This document shows, piece by piece, positions 24,872 to 32,478 of a DNA stretch of 64,000 nucleotides. This stretch comes from Gemmiger sp. An50 (lineage in GTDB: Bacteria; Bacillota; Clostridia; Oscillospirales; Ruminococcaceae). Position numbers and translations under genes: made by a program. Position 1 is the stretch's first letter; every line of letters starts with the position of its first letter. Under the pieces are notes generated by a model. It searched no databases. It was not told where the DNA came from and was given only the letters and a program-made list of their open reading frames with translations. The stretch spans positions 62,001 to 126,000 of the forward strand of contig NZ_NFID01000009.1 in assembly GCF_002161595.1 (NCBI RefSeq), in the 5' to 3' direction.

Positions 24872-24880
24872 TGCTATAAT
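24872..24880 (+). promoter_or_regulatory. Extended -10 promoter before the deaminase-radA unit
   Basis: TG (24872-24873) one base before TATAAT (24875-24880). The -35 region is poor (TTTTAA at 24852-24857, 17 bases away). Confidence 0.7.
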
Positions 24881-24915
24881 ACCACTAAATAATAAAAATC
24901 GGGGAGGGGTTGCCA

Positions 24916-25404
24916 ATGGAGCGCCGCGATAAAATTAATTACTATCTGGATCTTGCAGAGATCGTTCTGCAGCGAGGAACCTGCCTGCGCCGGAATTACG
25001 GCGCGGTGATCGTGAAAAACGATGAGGTGATCTCCACTGGCTATGTGGGTGCTCCTCGTGGCAGAAAGAACTGCACCGATCTGAATGTGTGCATCCGTCA
25101 AAAGCTGAAAATTCCCCGCGGTGAGCGGTATGAGATCTGCCGCAGCGTGCATGCAGAGGCAAACGCGATCATCAGTGCGCCCCGCGATAAGATGCTGGGC
25201 AGTCAGCTGTATCTGGTGGGCATCGATATGGCCACCAAGGACTATGTACAGAACGCCAACAGCTGTTCCATGTGCAAGCGAATGATCATCAACGCGGGAA
25301 TTGAGCGGGTCTATATTCGCGACAGTAAGAACGAATACCGGATGATCGAGGTGCAGGATTGGATCGATCAGGATGAATCCCTGGAAGGCGTATTTGGATA
25401 CTAA
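24916..25404 (+). CDS. Deoxycytidylate/cytidine deaminase family protein (ComEB-like)
   Basis: 162 residues. The zinc site of the deaminase family is visible: CRSVHAEANAI (zinc His and catalytic Glu, near residues 76-80) and SCSMCKR (two zinc cysteines, near 120). It most likely converts dCMP to dUMP for thymidylate synthesis. The ATG at 24916 follows GGGGAGGGG (24901-24909); the TTG at 24910 touches that site. The C-terminal part is like ComEB, named from competence loci, but the enzyme role does not depend on competence. Confidence 0.9.
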   Translation: MERRDKINYYLDLAEIVLQRGTCLRRNYGAVIVKNDEVISTGYVGAPRGRKNCTDLNVCIRQKLKIPRGERYEICRSVHAEANAIISAPRDKMLGSQLYLVGIDMATKDYVQNANSCSMCKRMIINAGIERVYIRDSKNEYRMIEVQDWIDQDESLEGVFGY

Positions 25405-25425
25405 ACAGAGAGGGAATACCAGCGA

Positions 25426-26829
25426 ATGAAGGATGGAAAACTGAAGTCCATTTATGTGTGCTCCAACTGCGGAGAAACCAGTCCACGGTGGATGGGGCGC
25501 TGCCCCTCCTGCGGTGAGTGGAACACCATGACCGAGGACGTGGTCATGGTCGAGAGCAAAGCCACGGCAGCCAAGCGAAGCGCAAGCGCAGCAACCGGCC
25601 GTGTACAGGGACAAACCTCTCTGAAAGCGGATCGTTTGGCAGATATCAGCACCGATGAAGAAAAGAGCCGCATTGTGACCGGGATTCACGAACTGGATCG
25701 GGTTCTGGGCGGCGGTATCGTTCTGGGCAGCGTGGTGCTGCTGGGCGGTGAGCCTGGCGCAGGTAAGTCCACCTTGCTTCTGCAGCTGTGCGGAGCGATC
25801 TCCGGCAGCCACCATGTTTTGTACGTGACCGGCGAGGAATCCGCCCGCCAAATCAAACTGCGTGCAAACCGGCTGCGTGTTGCACAGGAAAACATCAGCT
25901 TAGTGGCAGAGACGGAGATCGATGAGATCTGTGGCCTGATCGAACAAATGCGTCCGGATCTGGTGGTGATCGATTCCATCCAGACGATGCATTGCTCGGA
26001 TGTTTCTTCGTCCGCGGGCAGTGTCTCTCAGGTGAAGGAGTGTTCTGCCAGATTGCTGGCTGTGGCAAAAAGCTGTGAGATCCCGACCTTTATCGTAGGC
26101 CATGTAAACAAGGATGGTGCGATTGCTGGTCCCAAGGTCATGGAGCATATCGTGGATACCGTGCTTTATTTTGAAGGGGATAAGACCCTACCGTATCGAA
26201 TCCTGCGGGGTGTAAAGAACCGCTATGGCTCCACCAACGAGATCGGTATGTTCGATATGACGGGAACCGGCCTGACCGAGATCGAGAACCCCTCTCAGCT
26301 GCTCCTGGACGGCCGTCCGCTTGGAATCAGTGGAAACTGCGTTGCCTGTACCATGGAAGGTACCAGACCCATTCTGAGCGAGGTACAGGCGCTTGTGACG
26401 AAAAGCGGTTTTGGTACGCCGCGGCGTGCTGCCAGCGGATTTGACTTCAACCGGACCAATTTGCTGATTGCAGTGCTGGAGAAACGGGCAGGTTACTTCT
26501 TTGCGAATCTGGATGTCTACATCAATATTGTGGGTGGCTTGGATTTGAACGAGACAGCTTGTGATCTTGCGGTCTGCCTGGCAATGGCTTCGGCGCTGAT
26601 GGATAAGCCCATCGGGGACAAGACCATTGCCATCGGCGAAGTAGGTTTGGCTGGCGAAATCCGTAACGTGACATTTTTGGAAAACCGGCTGCGGGAAGCG
26701 CAGCGAATCGGGTTCACGAAAGCCATTGTGCCGAAGCACAGCTTGAAGCAGCTGGAGCTCAGTGAATTTTCTGATATGGAGCTGATTGGCGTTTCGTATA
26801 TCCGGGATGCGATCCAGGCAATCAAGTAA
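25426..26829 (+). CDS. radA: DNA repair protein RadA (Sms)
   Basis: 467 residues, normal RadA length. N-terminal C4 zinc finger (CSNCGETSPRWMGRCPSC), RecA-like ATPase with Walker A GEPGAGKST near residue 109, the RadA-specific KNRYGSTNE box near 264, and a C-terminal Lon-like domain. It is a helicase that extends branch migration at recombination intermediates. The start has GAGGG upstream. Gap to the deaminase gene is 21 bases, so they are probably co-transcribed. Confidence 0.96.
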   Translation: MKDGKLKSIYVCSNCGETSPRWMGRCPSCGEWNTMTEDVVMVESKATAAKRSASAATGRVQGQTSLKADRLADISTDEEKSRIVTGIHELDRVLGGGIVLGSVVLLGGEPGAGKSTLLLQLCGAISGSHHVLYVTGEESARQIKLRANRLRVAQENISLVAETEIDEICGLIEQMRPDLVVIDSIQTMHCSDVSSSAGSVSQVKECSARLLAVAKSCEIPTFIVGHVNKDGAIAGPKVMEHIVDTVLYFEGDKTLPYRILRGVKNRYGSTNEIGMFDMTGTGLTEIENPSQLLLDGRPLGISGNCVACTMEGTRPILSEVQALVTKSGFGTPRRAASGFDFNRTNLLIAVLEKRAGYFFANLDVYINIVGGLDLNETACDLAVCLAMASALMDKPIGDKTIAIGEVGLAGEIRNVTFLENRLREAQRIGFTKAIVPKHSLKQLELSEFSDMELIGVSYIRDAIQAIK

Positions 26830-26839
26830 TAAAAAGAGC

Positions 26840-26880
26840 CAGCGGCGCTGGAATGCAGGATTGTGCTACCAGCGCCGCTG
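26840..26880 (+). terminator. Perfect 12-bp hairpin after radA, no T tract
   Basis: CAGCGGCGCTGG (26840-26851) pairs with CCAGCGCCGCTG (26869-26880) over a 17-base loop. The absence of following T residues makes it an uncertain terminator. Confidence 0.5.
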
Positions 26881-26985
26881 AAATGAAATAATTAGTTGGA
26901 GTGGGTATGAAGGAGGAAAACTGAGCAGCTCAGAGTGAAACAGAAAGAAGGCATAAGGCAGGGCCTTTTATTTTGTTTCGTATAG

Positions 26986-27015
26986 TATTTCGCTAAATAC
27001 AAATTTAGCGAAATA
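26986..27015. repeat. 30-bp palindrome with 13-bp perfect arms upstream of the recombinase
   Basis: TATTTCGCTAAAT (26986-26998) and ATTTAGCGAAATA (27003-27015) flank a 4-base centre. Seen as 11-bp arms around a 6-bp core, it has the geometry of a Xer target site, but its sequence does not match the dif consensus I know. An operator for a dimeric regulator is equally possible. Confidence 0.7.
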
Positions 27016-27151
27016 GAGGGAAGCGGAAAAGCATGATTTCTTCCAATATCGCTCTTTTGAGCGGATGTCCGCTCGTGCCGGCCGATGCAGTCTGTCAAAC
27101 CAGTTTGCTGCAAAAATCATTGATTTTATGAAAAACAAATTCAAATGTTTC

Positions 27152-27160
27152 TGTTATAAT
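27152..27160 (+). promoter_or_regulatory. Extended -10 promoter of the recombinase gene
   Basis: TG (27152-27153) and TATAAT (27155-27160) with no recognisable -35 box. Predicted start near 27167, about 29 bases before the ATG. Confidence 0.68.
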
Positions 27161-27195
27161 AATATGGTCAGTTTACTTTGGGATGTGATTATCTT

Positions 27196-28308
27196 ATGAG
27201 CACTTACATCAATCCGCTTCATCCGAATCGTCATGCACCGTATGACGATATTCCGCGGGATGTTCGAGATTTTTTGAATTATCTTGGCGCGATTCTGAAT
27301 CGCTCGCCGCGCACGGTCAATGGCTATTATATTGATCTTCGTACCTTTTTCCGTTTTATGATGCGTTATCGTGGTTTGGCCCCGGATACGGATTTTGATG
27401 AGATCGATGTATCCGGCTTGGACTTAGCGTTCATTGGTTCTATTACAACCAGCGATATCTATGAATACCTGTATTTCCTGAAAAACGAGCGGCTCAATGA
27501 ACCGGCAGCCCGCGCGCGCAAGCTTAGTGCCGTGAAAAGCCTGTACCGGTTCCTTACAGTCAAAGCAAACCGTCTGAGTAATGATCCGGCGAAGGATGTA
27601 TCGGTGCCAACGACCAAACGTGCACTGCCGAAGTATCTGTCTCTGGAAGAAAGCATGGAATTGTTAAAAAATATACAAAGTGACTTTTATGAGCGGGATT
27701 ACTGCATCATCACCCTTTTTCTGAATTGCGGTATGCGTCTGGTTGAGCTGGTGGGCATCAACATGAGCGATTTTCAGGAAGATACCATTCGCATCGTGGG
27801 TAAAGGCAACAAAGAGCGTCTGGTGTATCTGAATCAGGCGTGCATCCATGCGCTGGAACGGTATTGCGCTGCCCGGGCAAAGCTGATGAATTTGCAGGAC
27901 AAGGATGCCCTTTTCGTATCCCGTAGGACGGGAAAACGCATTGGGGCGCGGCGTGTGGAGCAGATCGTAGAGCGATGCCTGAAGCTGGCTGGACTTTCCG
28001 GCAAGGGTTATTCGCCGCATAAGCTGCGGCATACCGCGGCCACACTGATGTACCGTCACGGCAATGTGGATATGCTGGAACTAAAAGAGATTCTAGGCCA
28101 TGAGCACGTTTCCACCACGGAGATCTACACGCACATCAACACGGAAAAGCTGCGTACTGCTGCCAGTTCGACTCCCCTTTCCCGTGTGGAATTTACACAG
28201 AAAAAGGATACGCCAGTTTCACAGGAAGATTCAGAGGATGAACCGGAAGTACCGGAGGTCCCGGAATTGTTCGATGATCTGGAGCATGGTCCATCAGCCC
28301 AGGAATAA
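27196..28308 (+). CDS. Tyrosine recombinase, XerC/XerD type
   Basis: 370 residues. N-terminal SAM-like core-binding domain (about 20-130), then the catalytic domain with every active-site residue: Arg181 (GMRLVEL), Lys203 (VGKGNKER), His275 and Arg278 (PHKLRH), His302 (LGHEHV), Tyr311 (EIYTH). Compared with XerC/D of about 300 residues it has an N-terminal lead of about 20 residues and an acidic proline-rich tail of about 50 residues (PEVPEVPELFDD). It is probably the chromosome-dimer resolvase, though an integrase of another role cannot be excluded. The ATG at 27196 has only a weak GGGATG upstream. Its last 15 bases overlap the convergent spoIIM-like gene. Confidence 0.87.
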   Translation: MSTYINPLHPNRHAPYDDIPRDVRDFLNYLGAILNRSPRTVNGYYIDLRTFFRFMMRYRGLAPDTDFDEIDVSGLDLAFIGSITTSDIYEYLYFLKNERLNEPAARARKLSAVKSLYRFLTVKANRLSNDPAKDVSVPTTKRALPKYLSLEESMELLKNIQSDFYERDYCIITLFLNCGMRLVELVGINMSDFQEDTIRIVGKGNKERLVYLNQACIHALERYCAARAKLMNLQDKDALFVSRRTGKRIGARRVEQIVERCLKLAGLSGKGYSPHKLRHTAATLMYRHGNVDMLELKEILGHEHVSTTEIYTHINTEKLRTAASSTPLSRVEFTQKKDTPVSQEDSEDEPEVPEVPELFDDLEHGPSAQE

Positions 28309-29064
28309 CCCGGCAAAAAGAATGGAGCATACACAGGAAAGAATACAGGGCAGCAATGCAGTGCAGCAGCAAAGCAGCAATCTGCTTAAAACGCGTTTGC
28401 TTTCTGTGGTAGGGCGAGTTCCCCGGTTACGCACACATACAGCCAGAAGCTCGCGGGAAAGGCTCCATGCGGCAGCACTTTGACTGAGCAGCAGAAACAA
28501 CCCCAAAAGCTGCGGGAAGAAGAAAAGCAGAAGTTCTATACCGGCTCCCCTTGCAAGGCCGTATTCCAGGTACAGGCAGGCGGTAAAAAAACCAGTACCG
28601 ATTCCTTTCAGCAAAATGAGTGTGGGCAGTAGCACAACGCCAAAAGCACAGAACCCGGCCAAAGCGGCCAGCATAAGCTGTGTGAGCAGTGCAAGGAACT
28701 GTGCGCAAAAGATTTGAGAAAGCTGTCGCTCCAGATGCCGGGTAATTTGTAAGTCCACATAATGCTGGGCGTATTCCCGCAGCCAGCTGTCTGTACCAGG
28801 CTGCCAGAGCGCACCCAGAAGGATACCTGCCAGGTAAAGTAAGGCTCCCAGGGAGAATGCTCCAAACTGTTTTTTAGGCCGGATGGTGCGCTGAGAAAAT
28901 GTGGATTTCCCGATTGTCGTTACCGGTGCATGAGCGGCTGTCTGGGAGAGTACTTCCACGAAGGGCGTTTTCGCGGAAGTATGTGCGGATGGATTGGCGC
29001 TGAAGGTGAAGTGCGGGTCTTGCGCTGCGGAATTGGATGACGGTTCGTTTCGATACGTCCACAT
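28294..29064 (-). CDS. SpoIIM-like membrane protein (stage II sporulation protein M family)
   Basis: 256 residues. The first 65 residues are polar and low-complexity; the rest has five or six hydrophobic segments. The family block of SpoIIM is seen around LLPTLILLKGIGTGFF (about 145-160). SpoIIM is part of the DMP complex with SpoIID and SpoIIP that drives engulfment in spore formers; SpoIIM homologues also occur in non-sporulating bacteria. AGAGGG lies nine bases before the ATG at 29064. It is convergent with, and overlaps, the recombinase gene by 15 bases; no terminator lies between them. Confidence 0.78.
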   Translation of the reverse strand: MWTYRNEPSSNSAAQDPHFTFSANPSAHTSAKTPFVEVLSQTAAHAPVTTIGKSTFSQRTIRPKKQFGAFSLGALLYLAGILLGALWQPGTDSWLREYAQHYVDLQITRHLERQLSQIFCAQFLALLTQLMLAALAGFCAFGVVLLPTLILLKGIGTGFFTACLYLEYGLARGAGIELLLFFFPQLLGLFLLLSQSAAAWSLSRELLAVCVRNRGTRPTTESKRVLSRLLLCCCTALLPCILSCVCSILFAGLFLG

Positions 29065-29118
29065 AAACTTGTCCCTCTTTGAAGTTTCTTTTGTTCCATT
29101 CTATTCGGCTGCTTCAAT

Positions 29119-29152
29119 AAAAAGAACCAGGGCAAATACCCTGGTTCTTTTT
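29119..29152. terminator. Strong bidirectional terminator upstream of spoIIM
   Basis: 14-base arms (29119-29132 and 29139-29152) pair perfectly with a 6-base loop, flanked by A(5) and T(5). It lies two bases beyond the stop of the minus-strand membrane protein gene, which it terminates. Confidence 0.93.
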
Positions 29153-29153
29153 A

Positions 29154-29579
29154 TCAGCGCGGTGTGTGAGCTCTTCGCTTTGCACGTTCACTGGAAAGCA
29201 GGCCAACATACCCGCCTAAAGCGCCCGCGAGGCTGTAGCACACGCATTTGATGGCGGCAAAAGCGGTGTACTCATAGCTTCCGCTCAACATTGCCGCAAA
29301 CAGAAAAATCAAAAAGAAAAACAACCCGCAGCAAAGGCCGCAAAACAAGCCATTCTGCCCCATCCGCCGGGCCAGAATATATCCGCTCACAAAGCAGCCT
29401 GCCATAACCGCAATAGCGGACATGGGAATGGCCCACCAGGCAGATGGCTGCGCGGCAACGATCATTTTTGCCAAGAGGCAGAGTGCTGCAGTGCAGACAA
29501 TTGCTCCTGCCCCTGCGGAAAAAAGAATGGAAAACAGTAATTGCTTGCCTGCATGTTCAGCAGATGTTCGTTTTTGCAT
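29154..29579 (-). CDS. TIGR04086 family membrane protein
   Basis: 141 residues with four predicted transmembrane segments (about 13-38, 46-70, 78-98, 108-130) and a basic C-terminal tail. The pattern of small residues and the block FVSGYILARRMGQNGLFCG match the TIGR04086/YrzE group of unknown function found beside yajC or spoIIM in Firmicutes. The ribosome site AGGGGG lies inside the yajC terminator stem. Confidence 0.78.
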   Translation of the reverse strand: MQKRTSAEHAGKQLLFSILFSAGAGAIVCTAALCLLAKMIVAAQPSAWWAIPMSAIAVMAGCFVSGYILARRMGQNGLFCGLCCGLFFFLIFLFAAMLSGSYEYTAFAAIKCVCYSLAGALGGYVGLLSSERAKRRAHTPR

Positions 29580-29581
29580 AC

Positions 29582-29618
29582 AAAAAACACCCCCTGCACT
29601 ATTTCTATGCAGAGGGTG
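29582..29618 (-). terminator. yajC terminator that contains the next gene's ribosome site
   Basis: On the minus strand TGCAGAGGGTG's complement (29608-29618) and the complement of 29588-29598 form an 11-base stem with one A-C mismatch and one G-U, followed by T(6) at 29587-29582. The descending arm carries AGGGGG, the ribosome site of the TIGR04086 gene that starts at 29579. Confidence 0.8.
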
Positions 29619-29633
29619 CTTTTATATGCGTGC

Positions 29634-29963
29634 TTACTTGGAAGAAGTCTGAGTGGCTTCCATGTTCAGCTTTTCGATGGACTGGATCGCAGCACGGCGG
29701 AAACGGATCTTGGTGCGGTCGCTGCCGGTCTCCAGAACGAAGGTGTCCTCCTTGATGGCGACCACGCGGCCAACGATACCGCCGATGGTGGTGACCTCAT
29801 CGCCGATCTCCAGAGAATTGCGCATCTCGGTCTCTTTCTGCTGCTGCTTCTTCTGGGGCCGGTAAATGAACAGCCACATGAACAGCACCATGACCAGGAT
29901 CATGATGAACGGGCTATAGAAGGAAATTGCGTCAGTGGAAGTGCTCAAAAGATTCAGTGCCAT
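29634..29963 (-). CDS. yajC: Preprotein translocase subunit YajC
   Basis: 109 residues. One N-terminal transmembrane helix (about 17-35) followed by the YajC core RPQKKQQQKETEMRNSLEIG, DEVTTIGGIVGRV and TFVLETGSDRTKIRF. YajC binds the Sec translocon with SecDF. AGAGGAG precedes the ATG. It has its own promoter and follows tgt, reproducing the widespread queA-tgt-yajC order; secD/secF are not next to it here. Confidence 0.93.
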   Translation of the reverse strand: MALNLLSTSTDAISFYSPFIMILVMVLFMWLFIYRPQKKQQQKETEMRNSLEIGDEVTTIGGIVGRVVAIKEDTFVLETGSDRTKIRFRRAAIQSIEKLNMEATQTSSK

Positions 29964-30001
29964 GTGTTGTAAACTCCTCTCGAATTCAATCGAATAAATT
30001 T

Positions 30002-30030
30002 ATTATAGCGGATTACTGGCGGATATGCAA
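30002..30030 (-). promoter_or_regulatory. yajC promoter
   Basis: Minus strand TTGCAT (complement of 30025-30030), 17 bases, TATAAT (complement of 30002-30007). Lies between tgt and yajC. Confidence 0.88.
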
Positions 30031-30052
30031 GCCTGTGAACAGGAAGATTTGG

Positions 30053-31210
<1,158 letters not shown>

Positions 31211-31218
31211 TTATACAA

Positions 31219-32247
31219 TCAAAGAATCAGCATGGCATCGCCAAAGCTGAAAAAGCGGTAACGCTGCTCCACAGCGGTCTTGTAGGCTGCCATGGTTTTT
31301 TCGTATCCATAGAAGGCGCTGACCAGCATGATCAGGGTGCTTTCCGGCAGATGGAAATTGGTGATCAAACCATCCAGGCACAGGAACTTGCAGCCGGGAT
31401 ACAAAAAGATGCTGGTGTCGCCGCTGCAGGCCTGGATTTTGCCGTATTTGGCGGCCACCGATTCCAAGGTGCGGCAGCTGGTGGTGCCAACGGCGATGAC
31501 CCGGTGACCTGCTTCTTTGGTTTCGTTGATAAGACGGGCGGTCTCCTCGCTCACGCTGTACCACTCCGAATGCATCAGGTGATCCTCGATCTCGTCTTCC
31601 TTTACCGGGCGGAAGGTGCCGAGGCCCACATGCAGGGTGACCTCAGTAATACCGATTCCCTTCTCTTTCAGCTTCTGCATCAGTTCCGGGGTGAAGTGCA
31701 GGCCTGCAGTGGGTGCTGCCGCGCTGCCCAGTTCTTTGGCATATACGGTCTGATACTGACTCTGATCCTCCAGCTGCTTGGTGATATAGGGAGGAAGCGG
31801 CATTTTGCCGAACTCGTCCAGCTTTTCGTAAAGGGTCTGGGTGTCGTACTGGAAGGAAACCAGCTTGTTGCCGTCTTCTTTGGTCTCCTGAATCGTGGCA
31901 ACCAAAGAGCCGTCGCCAAACAGGATGCGCATACCGGGCTTGAGCCGTTTACCGGGGCGTGCCAGACATTCCCAAACGTCGTTGCTCTCCTGCCGGAGCA
32001 GAAGCAGCTCACACACCGCGCCGGTGTGTTCCTTTTGGCCGATCAGGCGGGCCGGCAAAACCTTGGAGTTGTTCACCACCAGAAGGTCGCCAGGCTCCAG
32101 CAGATCCACCAGGTCCCGGAAGATGCGGTGCTGGATCTGATCGTTGGAACGGTCCAGGCACATCAGCCGGGCAGCGTCGCGGGGGCTGCAGGGTTCCTGC
32201 GCGATCAATTCCTGCGGCAGGTCGAACCAGAAATCTTTTTTCAGCAT
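31219..32247 (-). CDS. queA: S-adenosylmethionine:tRNA ribosyltransferase-isomerase
   Basis: 342 residues, the standard QueA length, opening with FWFDLPQELIAQEP and containing PLPPYI, GSAAAPTAGLHFT and the C-terminal LITNFHLPESTLIMLVSAF signature blocks. It adds the epoxy-cyclopentyl group to preQ1-tRNA using SAM. The start is the ATG at 32247 after AAGGAGAGG; the frame continues upstream into the leader, but there the predicted promoter and a hairpin lie. Operon queA-tgt. Confidence 0.96.
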   Translation of the reverse strand: MLKKDFWFDLPQELIAQEPCSPRDAARLMCLDRSNDQIQHRIFRDLVDLLEPGDLLVVNNSKVLPARLIGQKEHTGAVCELLLLRQESNDVWECLARPGKRLKPGMRILFGDGSLVATIQETKEDGNKLVSFQYDTQTLYEKLDEFGKMPLPPYITKQLEDQSQYQTVYAKELGSAAAPTAGLHFTPELMQKLKEKGIGITEVTLHVGLGTFRPVKEDEIEDHLMHSEWYSVSEETARLINETKEAGHRVIAVGTTSCRTLESVAAKYGKIQACSGDTSIFLYPGCKFLCLDGLITNFHLPESTLIMLVSAFYGYEKTMAAYKTAVEQRYRFFSFGDAMLIL

Positions 32248-32345
32248 AGAAATATTGCCTCTCCTTACATTGACATTACCTGCCGGCAATGCTATAGTTA
32301 GAACAAAGCACAGAACCGCTGTGCATGTGTTATGCAATCTAATTT

Positions 32346-32374
32346 ATTATATTGCATACGTTGCCGGTTTTCAA
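32346..32374 (-). promoter_or_regulatory. queA-tgt promoter
   Basis: Minus strand TTGAAA (complement of 32369-32374), 17-base spacer, TATAAT (complement of 32346-32351). The roughly 90-base leader contains a 6-bp hairpin (32308-32313 with 32319-32324). Confidence 0.88.
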
Positions 32375-32385
32375 GCCGGTTTTTT

Positions 32386-32414
32386 TTATATCCGGCGGTA
32401 TTGTTCGGATATAA
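32386..32414. repeat. Inverted repeat with 9-bp perfect arms upstream of asd
   Basis: TTATATCCG (32386-32394) and CGGATATAA (32406-32414) separated by 11 bases. The right arm overlaps a possible -10 TATAAC (32410-32415). It is in the region between divergent queA and asd, so it could be an operator or a leader hairpin. Confidence 0.65.
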
Positions 32415-32426
32415 CCTGAAAGGGGT

Positions 32427-32470
32427 CCGGCATAGGTATGAAAATGCCGGGAGGGAAACGGAAAGGATGA
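32427..32470 (+). promoter_or_regulatory. asd leader: hairpin and possible 10-codon lysine-rich leader ORF
   Basis: CCGGCAT (32427-32433) pairs with ATGCCGG (32444-32450). An ATG at 32438 in its loop opens a 10-codon frame, MKMPGGKRKG, three lysines of ten, which stops at 32470, eight bases before the asd ATG and across its ribosome site. It may be chance. Confidence 0.35.
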
Positions 32471-32478
32471 TGTAAGCG

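Larger units (their letters stand above)
26830..27195 (+). other. 366-base intergenic region between radA and the recombinase
   Basis: No convincing gene. It holds a perfect 12-bp hairpin after radA (26840-26880), a 13-bp-arm palindrome (26986-27015), two mutually exclusive hairpins built from repeated GAGCG/CGCTC units (27050-27063 and 27059-27074) and the recombinase promoter. A 73-codon minus-strand frame at 26892-27113 has no family resemblance or ribosome site and is not called. Confidence 0.8.

Noticed and set aside
26986-27015. Calling the 30-bp palindrome the chromosomal dif site
   Set aside because: The geometry fits, but the arms do not match the dif consensus and the chromosome terminus cannot be located from this window. 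It is kept as a finding, not as an annotated site.
26892-27113. 73-codon minus-strand frame in the radA-recombinase gap
   Set aside because: Unsupported by ribosome site or composition; it crosses the palindrome.
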